From CAIQPS01 sp963843455 (GTDB taxonomy: Bacteria > Actinomycetota > Thermoleophilia > RBG-16-64-13): a stretch of 64,000 nucleotides of DNA. Positions 33,483-42,097 of this stretch are shown one piece after another. The number at the start of each line of letters is the position of its first letter. The stretch's first letter is position 1. Below the pieces are notes generated by a model. It had not been told where the DNA came from. It made no database searches and saw only the letters and a list, made by a program, of their open reading frames with translations. Location: assembly GCA_963843455.1 (NCBI GenBank), contig CAWJKE010000015.1:186001-250000 (forward strand). The letters are read 5' to 3'. The position numbers and the translations under genes are program-made.

Positions 33483-34934
33483 CTACTTGGTCACCGGGCT
33501 GAAAGACTGGGCCACCCGGAGTAACTCGCTCTGCGGCAAAAGATGGGAAAGGGTGTTCGAGACCCAGTAGAGCACGCCGTCCTTCTTCCACCAGACGACG
33601 TCGACTTTTCCCGCGGCCCCGACCACGTTGTAGGTGATGCCGCCGTTCTCGACCTCGGTGCCCGGTGAGGCTATGGGAGCGTCGAGCCAACTTGTCTCCG
33701 TCACTCCCAGGTACTGGTCGCGTTTGGAGAGCTTGTAGATGATCCGAAGCGCGGGCTTGCCGTCCCCACCGGCCTTGATCGTGTAGGTCTTGCCGGCTCG
33801 CGGGACTCGATCGGAGTACGTGTAGCCGTCCGGCAGGTAATCGGGTGCTTCGACGGCGAAGGGGACCGTCGCCGCGACCGACTGCCAGGCCTTGAGGTCG
33901 TGATTCCCGGTTGTTCCGGTGGCCGGGCCTGACACCTCGGTTGTGGTCGCGCCCCCGTTCGCGGTCCCTTCCTGAGTCGGCGGGGTCAGGTAGTCCTTCA
34001 CCGCTTTTGTGAGATCGGCCTCGGGAACGAGCACGTACGAGACCCCTTTGACCGTCTTAATCTCGCCGATCAGCCGCACCTGTCGGATGCGCCCACCGTC
34101 CAACCGGGCGCCAAAGTAGGCGGTTCTGAGGATCTGGTCGGCCGAGAGGTCGGTAGTGGCGTTCGAGAACAGATCGCCTGCCAACCCCGGGAGTTTGAGA
34201 AGGAGCTGTGCGCCCTGACCGCTGATCTGATTCTTGAGGGACGACAGGAACGCTTGCTGGCGGGCCATGCGGCCGAAGTCTGAGTTCGAATCGTGGCGGA
34301 ACCGGACATAGTCGAGGGCATCACGGCCGTTGAGCAACTGGTATCCGGCCTGGATATCGATCGGCTCGTAGGTCCCGCCGCTGTTGAAGTACTTGCGATC
34401 CACGTCGATGTAGACCCCGCCGACACTGTCCGTCAGCTCCTGGAAGGCCGCAAAGTCGACCTGCAGAAAGTGATCGATATTCACGCCGGTCGCCTGCTTC
34501 ACGGTACGAATGACCAAGGCCGGTCCCCCGATGGCATACGCTGCGTTGAGCTTGTTCGTCCCGTGGCCCGGAATCTCGACACGCAGGTCGCGGGGCAGAG
34601 CGAGCGTCGAGACGAAATCCTGCTTAGGATCGATGTGCACCAGCATGATCGTATCGGCACGCCCAGCTCGCACGTTACCGCGCTTGTCCGATCCGAGGAG
34701 CAGGATATTCATCGCTCCCGGTGAGGCGGGCACCGCCACGTCCAAGGACGTCGGCGGCACGCTGGTGAGGGCTGCGCTAACGTCCGGGTCTACGCGACTG
34801 TTCGCCCCGCTCACCAGATGGGTGAACCAGAAGTAGGTGCCGCCCGCCACGGCGAGTATCACGACCACCAGCGCTATAGCGCTCCAAAGCACGATCCGGC
34901 GGCGACGCACTCGTTTACTGGGACGACGCCGCAC
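33483..34934 (-). CDS. LytR-CpsA-Psr family enzyme with extra C-terminal domain
   Basis: A 483-residue, single-pass membrane protein starting at GTG: a basic N-terminus, TM at about 14-36, then the LCP domain. LCP landmarks are NILLLGSDKR, RADTIMLVHIDP, LPRDLRVEIPG, KLNAAYAIGG and RFRHDSNSDFGRMARQQ with the pyrophosphate-binding Arg residues. LCP enzymes transfer undecaprenyl-linked glycopolymers to peptidoglycan outside the membrane. After a Thr/Gly-rich linker (about 320-350) there is a further domain of about 130 residues that I do not recognise (LPDGYTYSDRVP...WWKKDGVLYWVSN). Downstream it abuts the MMPL remnant. Confidence 0.92.
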   Translation of the reverse strand: MRRRPSKRVRRRRIVLWSAIALVVVILAVAGGTYFWFTHLVSGANSRVDPDVSAALTSVPPTSLDVAVPASPGAMNILLLGSDKRGNVRAGRADTIMLVHIDPKQDFVSTLALPRDLRVEIPGHGTNKLNAAYAIGGPALVIRTVKQATGVNIDHFLQVDFAAFQELTDSVGGVYIDVDRKYFNSGGTYEPIDIQAGYQLLNGRDALDYVRFRHDSNSDFGRMARQQAFLSSLKNQISGQGAQLLLKLPGLAGDLFSNATTDLSADQILRTAYFGARLDGGRIRQVRLIGEIKTVKGVSYVLVPEADLTKAVKDYLTPPTQEGTANGGATTTEVSGPATGTTGNHDLKAWQSVAATVPFAVEAPDYLPDGYTYSDRVPRAGKTYTIKAGGDGKPALRIIYKLSKRDQYLGVTETSWLDAPIASPGTEVENGGITYNVVGAAGKVDVVWWKKDGVLYWVSNTLSHLLPQSELLRVAQSFSPVTK

Positions 34935-35080
34935 CGGCGGCCGCGAACTACGATACTCGGGTTCCAGCGCTCATACCTCCATGACACCCAACGACGGCAT
35001 GCAGGTACTAGTTTAGCGCCGAAAACGTGAAAGGCCCATGAAGACGGGATCGATCCGTACGCGGTGTTGATTGCCCAGCG

Positions 35081-35737
35081 TCAGTAACCGCTCGCCGCAG
35101 TCGTGGTTGTGCCCCCGCCCGCGGTGGTCGTGGTGGCAGGGCCGGCCGCACCCGGAATGACGATCTGTCCGCGGATCTCGCCGTCGGGGTTCGCAACCGT
35201 ATGGACATTCACATAGGTCTGGCCGGTCAGCACCATCGCAGCCAGATCCTGGAACGTCTTGCCCTCCATCGGCCCGGTCAGATCGGCTTCGGTGATGGCG
35301 CCCTTGGCCAGTACACCCGTGAACGACCCGGACTTCTGCGGTCCGCTGAACAGGGACACGATCACGGGACCGTTGGTCCCAGCAGCACCGAGATGGATGT
35401 GGGCCGCGGTTACGTCGACTATGTCGGTCACGTCGAGCTCAAAGGAGATGTTGAAACCGTTCGGGCTCGCCTCGAGCATCAGGATTGCGGTGCCGCTAGC
35501 CGAGGTCTGCACCGGTGGTACCGATTGGTCTCCGCTCAGGGGCACTTCGAACCTGGCCGGGGCCACGCCGGTCGGTCCCGAGGTGGCCGTGCTCGAGACA
35601 CTGGTCGTGGTGGTCGGCTGCGCAGCAGTCGTGGTCGTCGTGGAACTGCTCCCACAGCCCGCCGGCAGCACTGCCACGAGCAAGGCAACGGTCAGTAGTC
35701 CAATCGTCACCAGGGTGCTCCTGCCCCAATCGTTCAT
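35081..35737 (-). CDS. CHRD-domain lipoprotein
   Basis: A 218-residue exported lipoprotein: a signal peptide with lipobox LPAGC (Cys about 28), a Thr-rich stalk, then a CHRD domain (about 60-195: FEVPLSGDQSVPPVQTSASGTA, AAHIHLGAAGTNGPVIVSLF, YVNVHTVANPDGEIRGQI). It ends in a Gly/Thr-rich tail. CHRD domains are cell-surface beta domains of uncertain role. It is transcribed away from the SRPBCC gene upstream by 30 bases, so the two may be in one unit. Confidence 0.88.
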   Translation of the reverse strand: MNDWGRSTLVTIGLLTVALLVAVLPAGCGSSSTTTTTAAQPTTTTSVSSTATSGPTGVAPARFEVPLSGDQSVPPVQTSASGTAILMLEASPNGFNISFELDVTDIVDVTAAHIHLGAAGTNGPVIVSLFSGPQKSGSFTGVLAKGAITEADLTGPMEGKTFQDLAAMVLTGQTYVNVHTVANPDGEIRGQIVIPGAAGPATTTTAGGGTTTTAASGY

Positions 35738-35767
35738 GTCGTGCCTCCGGTTGTTGACCAGGCGGAC

Positions 35768-36181
35768 TCAGGCAGTCGCTTCGACCACCTTCTTGAAGAG
35801 GTCCAGATCCTTTTCGACCCGGCGGTTCATCCAATGCCGCACAGTGTCGGCCTTGCCATCCCAGGCCGCCGGGTCGTACTTGAGTTGGTACGTCACCTTC
35901 GTGGTCCCGGCCGTCACCTTCTCAAAGCGCACCTCGCCGGTCTCGCGACCGTCGACGGCTCGCCAACTGACTTTCTCGTCGGGCACTTGCTCGACCACGT
36001 CCGCATCCCATTCGTAAATGTCATCCTCGACGACCGCGACCCAGCGAAACAGGTCGTCCTCGACAAGGGTCACCGTTTCGATGGTCTCCATGAACACCGG
36101 GTAATCCGCGAAGGCGGTCCAGGCCTCATAGACCACCTGGACATCCGCCGCTACCTCGATCGTCTTGTCGATGAACGCCAT
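35768..36181 (-). CDS. SRPBCC (cyclase/dehydrase-like) ligand-binding protein
   Basis: A 137-residue START/Bet v1-fold protein of the polyketide cyclase/coenzyme Q-binding group: IDKTIEVAADVQVVYEAWTAFADYPVFMETIETV at the N-terminus, then alternating strands and a long C-terminal helix (WMNRRVEKDLDLFKKVVEAT). It is cytoplasmic. Such proteins bind lipids or aromatic ligands. The ligand is unknown. Confidence 0.85.
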   Translation of the reverse strand: MAFIDKTIEVAADVQVVYEAWTAFADYPVFMETIETVTLVEDDLFRWVAVVEDDIYEWDADVVEQVPDEKVSWRAVDGRETGEVRFEKVTAGTTKVTYQLKYDPAAWDGKADTVRHWMNRRVEKDLDLFKKVVEATA

Positions 36182-36247
36182 GGTTCCCCTCCTTATCTGT
36201 TAGGTGCGGGGAAGATACCCGCCGGCATGTCCCCGAAAACCAGGGCC

Positions 36248-36643
36248 CTAGGATTGCTCCGCCGGATCGCGCTCTTGCGTCCGAAGCAGCTTCTTTTCGC
36301 GGGCAAGCGTTGCTGCGGTGTCGCTCAGTGAGGAGAAGAAGCGCACTTTCTCGTGGTCGAGGAATCCCGTGTACTCCAAGACTCGGTTCGGCCCAGCCGA
36401 GGCTCCGATGATTCCCAGCCAGGAACCGGCGGGCAACTGCGCCACCGCCGTCAAGAGAACGCTCAATCCACCGCTGTCGAGAAAGGCGCAGTCGGTCAGG
36501 TCGATGAGTAGATTCTGCGAGGGGTAGGCGTCGCGGAGGATACCGCGTACCGCGTCGAGAACCACCGACTTGGACGACTGGTCAAGATCTCCTTCGACGA
36601 CGATCAGCGGGATTCCGTCGACATCGCTTTCGATCACATTCAT
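36248..36643 (-). CDS. STAS-domain anti-sigma-factor antagonist
   Basis: A 131-residue SpoIIAA-like protein. IPLIVVEGDLDQSSKSVVLDAV begins the STAS fold. The phosphorylatable Ser lies in DCAFLDSGGLSVLL, and a long variable C-terminal helix region is present. The ATG at 36643 has GAGGGGAG upstream. No anti-sigma kinase or sigma gene is adjacent, so the partner must be elsewhere. It probably takes part in partner switching for stress or envelope control. Confidence 0.85.
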   Translation of the reverse strand: MNVIESDVDGIPLIVVEGDLDQSSKSVVLDAVRGILRDAYPSQNLLIDLTDCAFLDSGGLSVLLTAVAQLPAGSWLGIIGASAGPNRVLEYTGFLDHEKVRFFSSLSDTAATLAREKKLLRTQERDPAEQS

Positions 36644-36697
36644 GAAGGACTCCCCTCGTACGCACACGCGACAGGTGTCCTATTCCCATGTGGCCGC

Positions 36698-37783
36698 CTA
36701 CTCGAACACGATGACGTTCCGCAGCGCCTCACCCGCGGCCGATGACGCCAGCGCTTCGTTGATGCGCTCCAATGGATACCGGCCGGCTATTAGCTCATCG
36801 AGCTTGTAGCGTCCCGCTTGGTACAGCGCGATGAGACCGGGGACGTCCACCTGCAGGCGTACGGACCCCATGAACCCGCCGGTGACCGTCTTCTCGTTGA
36901 TGGCGAACTCGACGGCGGGGACCGAGAGCGGCGGGTCGGTACCCGGGGGAAGTCCGACCATGACCGCGGTCCCCCGCCGGGCCAGCATGGCGAAGGCCTG
37001 CGCCAGGGCCGCGGAACTGCCCACGGTGACAAAAGCGTAGTCCGCACCCCTGCCGCCGGTCAGTTCCTTGACGGCGGCCACAGCGTCCACGGTAGAGGCG
37101 TTCACCCCATGACTGGCGCCGAACTCTCGAGCCCTGGTCAGCTTCGAATCCACGATATCGACTGCGATGATCGGATTCGCTCCGCAGACGACCGCCCCCT
37201 GGACGGCGTTCAGCCCCACGCCGCCGGTGCCGATGACGACCACGCTGGAAAGCGGCGGCACCTTCATGCGGTTGACCACGGCCCCAAAGCCGGTGGTCAC
37301 CCCACACGCGAGAAGCGAGGCGACGTCCATGGGGAAATCATCGGCGATCTTTACGAGCTGAGACTCGTGGACCAGGACGTACTCCGCGAAGCCTCCCACG
37401 CGCGCCTTCTGGATGACCTCCTCGCCTTTGGCGTTCGTCAGAGTCCCTTTGACGTCGTACGTGACCTTGGTCTCGCAGAAGTAGGGCATCCCCCTGGTGC
37501 AGTAATAGCAGTCGCCGCACGACTCGAGAAGACTCACGATCACGTGGTCCCCTGGGGCGACGCAGGTCACCGCCGAGCCCACCTCCTCCACGTACCCCGC
37601 GGTCTCGTGTCCACCCACGAACGGGAGGCCCCCGCCAAAATCGCCCTTGGCATCGTGCAGGTCGGAGTGGCAGATGGCCGTGGCAGCCACCTTCACTTTG
37701 ACCTCGTCCGGCTGGGCAGGCCTCAGGGAGACCTCCTCGACGACCAGAGGTTTTCCGAACTCGTAACATACCGCAGCTTTCAT
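36698..37783 (-). CDS. Zinc-dependent alcohol dehydrogenase (MDR family)
   Basis: A 361-residue medium-chain dehydrogenase. Catalytic zinc ligands are in AICHSDLHD (Cys, about 37) and GGHETAGYV (His-Glu). The structural zinc Cys are in CGDCYYCTRGMPYFC. The NAD-binding motif is GTGGVGLNAVQGAV. It is the last gene of the AOR-dehydrogenase operon (20-base gap to the preceding gene). With the AOR it could take an alcohol to an acid via an aldehyde. Confidence 0.93.
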   Translation of the reverse strand: MKAAVCYEFGKPLVVEEVSLRPAQPDEVKVKVAATAICHSDLHDAKGDFGGGLPFVGGHETAGYVEEVGSAVTCVAPGDHVIVSLLESCGDCYYCTRGMPYFCETKVTYDVKGTLTNAKGEEVIQKARVGGFAEYVLVHESQLVKIADDFPMDVASLLACGVTTGFGAVVNRMKVPPLSSVVVIGTGGVGLNAVQGAVVCGANPIIAVDIVDSKLTRAREFGASHGVNASTVDAVAAVKELTGGRGADYAFVTVGSSAALAQAFAMLARRGTAVMVGLPPGTDPPLSVPAVEFAINEKTVTGGFMGSVRLQVDVPGLIALYQAGRYKLDELIAGRYPLERINEALASSAAGEALRNVIVFE

Positions 37784-37803
37784 GTCGGTCAGCTCCTCAC
37801 GCT

Positions 37804-38694
37804 CTAGTCGGACACGCGGACTTCTACGCCGGCCACCTCTTCGAGGCTCAATATGACTGAATCGACACCTTGGCCGGCACGGCCGTGCTCCATGGCCTCG
37901 GCCAGATCGACCTTCACCGCCGCTGCCACCGGCAGCGGGACTCCGTACTCCTCTCCCAGACCGAGTGCCAGGGTGATGTCTTTGTGGGCAAGAGCCACTT
38001 TGAAACCGGGAGCGAAATTGCCCTTAAACACCGTCCGAGGATACTGCCGCAGACTCCAGTTGTCGGCCGTGCTCACGGTGAGGAGGTCGTAGAGCACCTG
38101 TGGGTCGATGCCTCCCTTGACTCCCAGCACCAAGCCTTCGGCGCAGATGGAGTTGCACGCCAACCCGATCATGTTGTTAACGAGCTTGGCCACGTTGCCG
38201 CAACCCACGCCGCCGACATGGAAGATCTTGGCCGACATAGGCTCGAGCACCGCCCGGGCTTCTTCGAGCACGGCCGGATCGCCTCCCACCATCAGGGTGA
38301 GAGTGCCCTTTTCGGCCCCTGTCGTACCTCCGCTCACCGGCGCGTCGAGGACCCTCACTCCGCGGGACGTTGCCGCCTCGGCTATGAGTCTCACGGTAGA
38401 CGGAGCGTTCGTGCTCATGTCTATGTAGATGTCGCCGGCTTTCCATTCCGACTGGAGGCCCTGGTCGCCGAGGACCACCTGCTCCACGATCGGAGGGGTG
38501 GGAAGGCAGGTGATGACCAGACGGCAGGCCGCGGCGACAGCGGCCGGCGTGGCCGCCCATACCGCCCCTGCCTGCACGAGCGGCGCGGCAGCCTCCTCGC
38601 TGGCGTCATGGACCACCAGTTCGTGTCCCGCCTGCTGGACGTTCCGCGCCATGTGGAGGCCCATCTGCCCGATGCCGATAAAACCGATCTTCAT
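37804..38694 (-). CDS. 3-hydroxyisobutyrate dehydrogenase-family NAD(P)-dependent enzyme
   Basis: A 296-residue beta-hydroxyacid dehydrogenase. The N-terminal Rossmann motif is GFIGIGQMGLHMARN. The substrate-binding signature is DAPVSGGTTGAEKGTL and the catalytic Lys lies in GNVAKLVNNM (about 170). The C-terminal helical domain is complete. The ATG at 38694 is preferred to the GTG one codon upstream; both overlap or abut the AOR stop, showing coupling. The substrate is unknown (3-hydroxyisobutyrate, tartronate semialdehyde or related). Confidence 0.92.
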   Translation of the reverse strand: MKIGFIGIGQMGLHMARNVQQAGHELVVHDASEEAAAPLVQAGAVWAATPAAVAAACRLVITCLPTPPIVEQVVLGDQGLQSEWKAGDIYIDMSTNAPSTVRLIAEAATSRGVRVLDAPVSGGTTGAEKGTLTLMVGGDPAVLEEARAVLEPMSAKIFHVGGVGCGNVAKLVNNMIGLACNSICAEGLVLGVKGGIDPQVLYDLLTVSTADNWSLRQYPRTVFKGNFAPGFKVALAHKDITLALGLGEEYGVPLPVAAAVKVDLAEAMEHGRAGQGVDSVILSLEEVAGVEVRVSD

Positions 38695-38696
38695 CA

Positions 38697-40568
38697 CTAC
38701 ACCTCTATGTCCAGTCCAAGGTCTGCAAGAGCCACCGGTGCCGGTCTTCCCGACTGTGGGTCCCAGCCCAGAGCCCGGAAATAGTCGGCGCGCATCTCTA
38801 CGAAAGGAACGTCGTGCCCCATCATAGGACCGGCGCTGAGAGGCTCTTCGAATCTCTTGGGCAACCGGAAATCGTCCGGACTGAGCCCCTCTCTGACATT
38901 GAAAGCCTGGCGCAGGGTGAGGATCCTCCTGCCGGCCCGGAGCCCTTCTTCCCAGTCCATGTCCCAGCCCGTGACCGGCCTCAGCAATTCAACGACCGGT
39001 GGCGCGTCGAACTGCGCGTAGAGCGAGCAGAGCCCGGCCGAGCTCAGGAGCTGCCAGTAGGCGGCCCCACGAGCGTACAACTCACCCTTCTTGTCGTAGT
39101 CCTGGAACGGTCCCGAAGAGCTCGACTGCAGCAGGGGATCGGAGCCGAGAGGCGCTCCCTGGTCGAGTAGCGCCAGCCCCTGTGGTCCGCAATGTTGCGA
39201 GGGAGTCGCGTCGGAGATGTAGAACATGCCCATGCCGGGGTTCGCGCGCGGGTCGTGCAACGGCAGTTCGCGGCCGCCCACGTGCATGGCGAACTGCTCG
39301 CTGCCGCGGCCGATCTGCTCGCTTGCCCGCTTCGACCCGTCGGCGAGCACCGCGCCAAAGCCTTCTCTTCTCGCGATCTGCTCGGTCAGCGCCACGACCG
39401 CGGTGGAGTTGCCCCAGTTCAGTTCCAGCCCGCCCGTGTCATCTCGCGTGACGAGCCCATTCTCGTAGCATTCGGTGGCGAAAGCGATGACGCTGCCCAC
39501 TCCGATCGTGTCGATGCCGTAGCGGTTGCAGATCTCGTTCGCCCGGATGACCGCCTCGGCGCTGTCGTTGCAGCAGAGAGTCCCGAGCGCCGCCAGGGTC
39601 TCGTACTCGGGCCGGTGGGTCTCGTCCTGACTAGCATACTGGCCTTCCTCGATGCGAAGCAGGGCGCCGCACCGCACCGGGCACGCGTTGCAGCCGTAAG
39701 CCTTGAGCTTGTAGACATCCATCGCCGGAGTGTCGAGGTTGCTGCAAGTCGGCATTGCCTCGGTGCCCGTGGCCGCCCAGTTGTTGGTCGGGCAATCTCC
39801 GATGGAGACGAGGAAGCTGACGCTCCCGCCGGTGCCGGCCGCCGTCAGACCCTTGAGGAATCCGCTGTTCTTGATGAGTTCCCCGTACTGCTTCTGCACG
39901 ACCCGGAGGCCTTCCTTGTCGGCCACGGGGATGCGGGCGCCTTTTTTGGCCCGCAGCGCTATGGCTTTGAGCTTCTTCGAGCCCATGACGGCGCCCACGC
40001 CCGAGCGAGCCGCGATCCTGCCCTTCTCGTTGACGATCCCCGCCAGGAGAGAGCACTGCTCACCCGACGGCCCGATGCAGTTGATGGTCCAACTACCCGG
40101 GTCGCCCAGTTGCGTCTGTAGGGCATCGTCGGTCTCGTAGGTGTCTTTGCCCCAAAGAGCGTCGGCCTCGAGCAGGCGGGCCCGGCCTTCGTCGATGACC
40201 AGTACGAGCGGCCGCTCGGCCGCACCCACGACAAAGATCCCGTCGTATCCGGCATTCTTCAGTACCGGTCCCCAGGTGCCGCCGGCGTTCGAATCGGCCC
40301 ATCCGCCGGTGAGCGGCGATTTGGTGGTCACCATGTAGCGGCCCGAACCGTACACCCCGGTGGCCGTGAGAGGCCCCGCCGAGAAGCCGAGCATATTCTC
40401 GGGCCCGAGAGGGTCGATGCCCGGCTTTGTCCGTTCCAGGAGGAGTCTGGCTCCCATGCCCACGCCCCCGATGCAGCTACGGTAGAAGCTTTCGTCCGGC
40501 TCCTCCTCCGCGAGAGAGCCTGCGGTGAGATCGACGAAGAGGATCTTTCCAGCGTATCCGTACGGCAT
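38697..40568 (-). CDS. Aldehyde:ferredoxin oxidoreductase (second copy)
   Basis: A complete 623-residue tungsten/molybdenum AOR. It starts MPYGYAGKILFVDLTAGSL, with GAGGAAAGGGG upstream; open frame before it has no homology. It contains SGVGAVMGSKKLKAIAL, cluster ligands CNACPVRC and a later CCNDS, and the pterin site EICNRYGIDT. Two dehydrogenases follow with coupling, and a TetR gene is divergent, so this is a regulated catabolic unit. It is a paralogue of the AOR at 1-1809 but in a different gene context, implying a different aldehyde. Confidence 0.95.
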   Translation of the reverse strand: MPYGYAGKILFVDLTAGSLAEEEPDESFYRSCIGGVGMGARLLLERTKPGIDPLGPENMLGFSAGPLTATGVYGSGRYMVTTKSPLTGGWADSNAGGTWGPVLKNAGYDGIFVVGAAERPLVLVIDEGRARLLEADALWGKDTYETDDALQTQLGDPGSWTINCIGPSGEQCSLLAGIVNEKGRIAARSGVGAVMGSKKLKAIALRAKKGARIPVADKEGLRVVQKQYGELIKNSGFLKGLTAAGTGGSVSFLVSIGDCPTNNWAATGTEAMPTCSNLDTPAMDVYKLKAYGCNACPVRCGALLRIEEGQYASQDETHRPEYETLAALGTLCCNDSAEAVIRANEICNRYGIDTIGVGSVIAFATECYENGLVTRDDTGGLELNWGNSTAVVALTEQIARREGFGAVLADGSKRASEQIGRGSEQFAMHVGGRELPLHDPRANPGMGMFYISDATPSQHCGPQGLALLDQGAPLGSDPLLQSSSSGPFQDYDKKGELYARGAAYWQLLSSAGLCSLYAQFDAPPVVELLRPVTGWDMDWEEGLRAGRRILTLRQAFNVREGLSPDDFRLPKRFEEPLSAGPMMGHDVPFVEMRADYFRALGWDPQSGRPAPVALADLGLDIEV

Positions 40569-40623
40569 GACTCGCCGTCCCCTTTCCTCTGAAAACACAG
40601 GTAAGCAGAAGCACCATGTTAAT

Positions 40624-40637
40624 TTAACCCCCGTTAA
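40624..40637. promoter_or_regulatory. Inverted repeat, candidate TetR operator
   Basis: TTAAC-CCCC-GTTAA is a perfect 5-base inverted repeat with a 4-base spacer between the divergent AOR operon (start 40568) and the TetR gene (start 40722). Its position fits control of both promoters. Only the sequence symmetry and context support it. Confidence 0.4.
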
Positions 40638-40721
40638 GTAGTCAATGGGATACCGGGCCTGCGGAAGTGCCGCTATGGTAATGTCGCTGTGAGACCAGGG
40701 GGGCGACCAGGAGATCCTGCA

Positions 40722-41387
40722 ATGGCGAACAGGCACCGTCTCAAGAGCCACGAGCGAAGAGACCAGATCATCAGCGTCACACTCGACATGGTGGCCGAAC
40801 ACGGGGTCACCGGAACAACCTTGAGCCGCATAGCAGCGGGTGTGGGCGTCACCACCCCGGCGCTCTACGCGCATTTCGCCAACCGCAAGGAGATCCTTCT
40901 GGCGGCCGTGGACGTGCTTATCGAGAGACGCACGGCTCACCACAAGACCTTCATCAAGGGAAACGCTCTGGACCGCTTGCGGCAGATCGGCTTGAATCAC
41001 ACGAATCTGGTCGCATCGGCGGATGACAGATCGGTGGTGGCTCTCTTCGAATTCATCGTCGCTCCGCCGGAGGAGGGTCTACGCGAGGCTCTGGGAGCCA
41101 AACACCTCACGCTGGTGGGCGACACGGCGGAAGTCGTCAGAGAAGGGCAGGCAGAAGGGACGATCACTCCCCTTGCGGACGCCCAGCAGGTCGCGTGGAT
41201 GATGGTGAGCCGGGCCTGGACCGAGGATATCGCGAAACTCATGGGCGTCGAGAACGAGTGGAGCGAAGAGCGCTCGATACAGATGTTGGACCTCATACTC
41301 GAGTCGATCGCGACGCCTGGCAGTTGGGATAGGCCTGCGTGGACCGGAGGGGCCGGCGCCCCGGTCGAGGACGCGGTGTCGAGCTAG
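40722..41387 (+). CDS. TetR-family transcriptional regulator
   Basis: A 221-residue regulator with an N-terminal helix-turn-helix (RRDQIISVTLDMVAEHGVTGTTLSRIAAGVGVTTPALYAHFANRKEIL) and a helical ligand domain. The ATG at 40722 has GGAG eight bases upstream; a GTG at 40689 is less likely. It is divergent from the AOR-dehydrogenase operon and probably represses it in the absence of an alcohol/aldehyde-type inducer. Its 3' end overlaps the convergent ABC ATPase gene by four bases. Confidence 0.93.
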   Translation: MANRHRLKSHERRDQIISVTLDMVAEHGVTGTTLSRIAAGVGVTTPALYAHFANRKEILLAAVDVLIERRTAHHKTFIKGNALDRLRQIGLNHTNLVASADDRSVVALFEFIVAPPEEGLREALGAKHLTLVGDTAEVVREGQAEGTITPLADAQQVAWMMVSRAWTEDIAKLMGVENEWSEERSIQMLDLILESIATPGSWDRPAWTGGAGAPVEDAVSS

Positions 41388-42085
41388 CGGCAGCCGGGAA
41401 GGCTGGAGGGATCCTCTTCCGCCGAGACCCCGCAACGCCCGTCGCGAATATCGACCACGCGGTCGGCCAGAAGGCGGGACTCGGGATTGTGAGTCACCAT
41501 GACCACGGCGTGACCGGCCGCCGCGAGTTCGCGTAGCAGCTCGAGCACCACCTGACCGTTCTCGGTGTCCAGGCTGCCGGTGGGTTCGTCGGCCAGGATG
41601 ATGGGGGGATCGTTGACGATGGCCCGCGCTATGGCCACCCTCCCCTGTTCGCCCCCCGAAAGTTCCGAGGGCAGCCGGCCGGCTTTCTTGGTGTCCAGAC
41701 CTAGCTGCTCCAGGGCGCGTAGTGCTTTGCCCCGCTTGTCGGGCATCTTGAGGATCGCTAGGGGCAGCATGACGTTCTCGAGGGCCGTGAGATAGGGCAG
41801 CAACTCCAACTGCTGAAAGACGAAGCCGATGTACTCCCTGCGCAGGTCGGCCTGCCGCTCTTGAGAGAGCCCGTACACATCGATCCCGTCGATGGTGACG
41901 GTGCCGGCGGTGGGAGGGTTCATGGCGCCAAGGATGGAGAGGAGGGTGGACTTGCCCGAGCCCGAGGGACCCATGATGGCAACGAATTCGCCACCGCGGA
42001 TCTCGAGACTCACCTCCGCCAGGGCTACGACCCGGCCGGGCCCTTCCGCTCCATATTCCTTGCGAACTTTGTTGACAGACAGCAC
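41384..42085 (-). CDS. ABC transporter ATPase (LolD/MacB type)
   Basis: A 233-residue ATPase with Walker A GPSGSGKST, Q-loop FVFQQLELLPYLTALENVMLP, signature ELSGGEQGRVAIARA, Walker B IILADEPTGSLD and switch MVTHNPE. Sequence type and neighbours (two FtsX permeases and a DUF2318 protein) match the MacB/LolD-like class. In that class the complex does mechanical work or exports rather than importing solutes. It is the last gene of the four-gene operon 45103-41384. Confidence 0.93.
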   Translation of the reverse strand: MLSVNKVRKEYGAEGPGRVVALAEVSLEIRGGEFVAIMGPSGSGKSTLLSILGAMNPPTAGTVTIDGIDVYGLSQERQADLRREYIGFVFQQLELLPYLTALENVMLPLAILKMPDKRGKALRALEQLGLDTKKAGRLPSELSGGEQGRVAIARAIVNDPPIILADEPTGSLDTENGQVVLELLRELAAAGHAVVMVTHNPESRLLADRVVDIRDGRCGVSAEEDPSSLPGCR

Positions 42086-42097
42086 GACGAACCTCCG

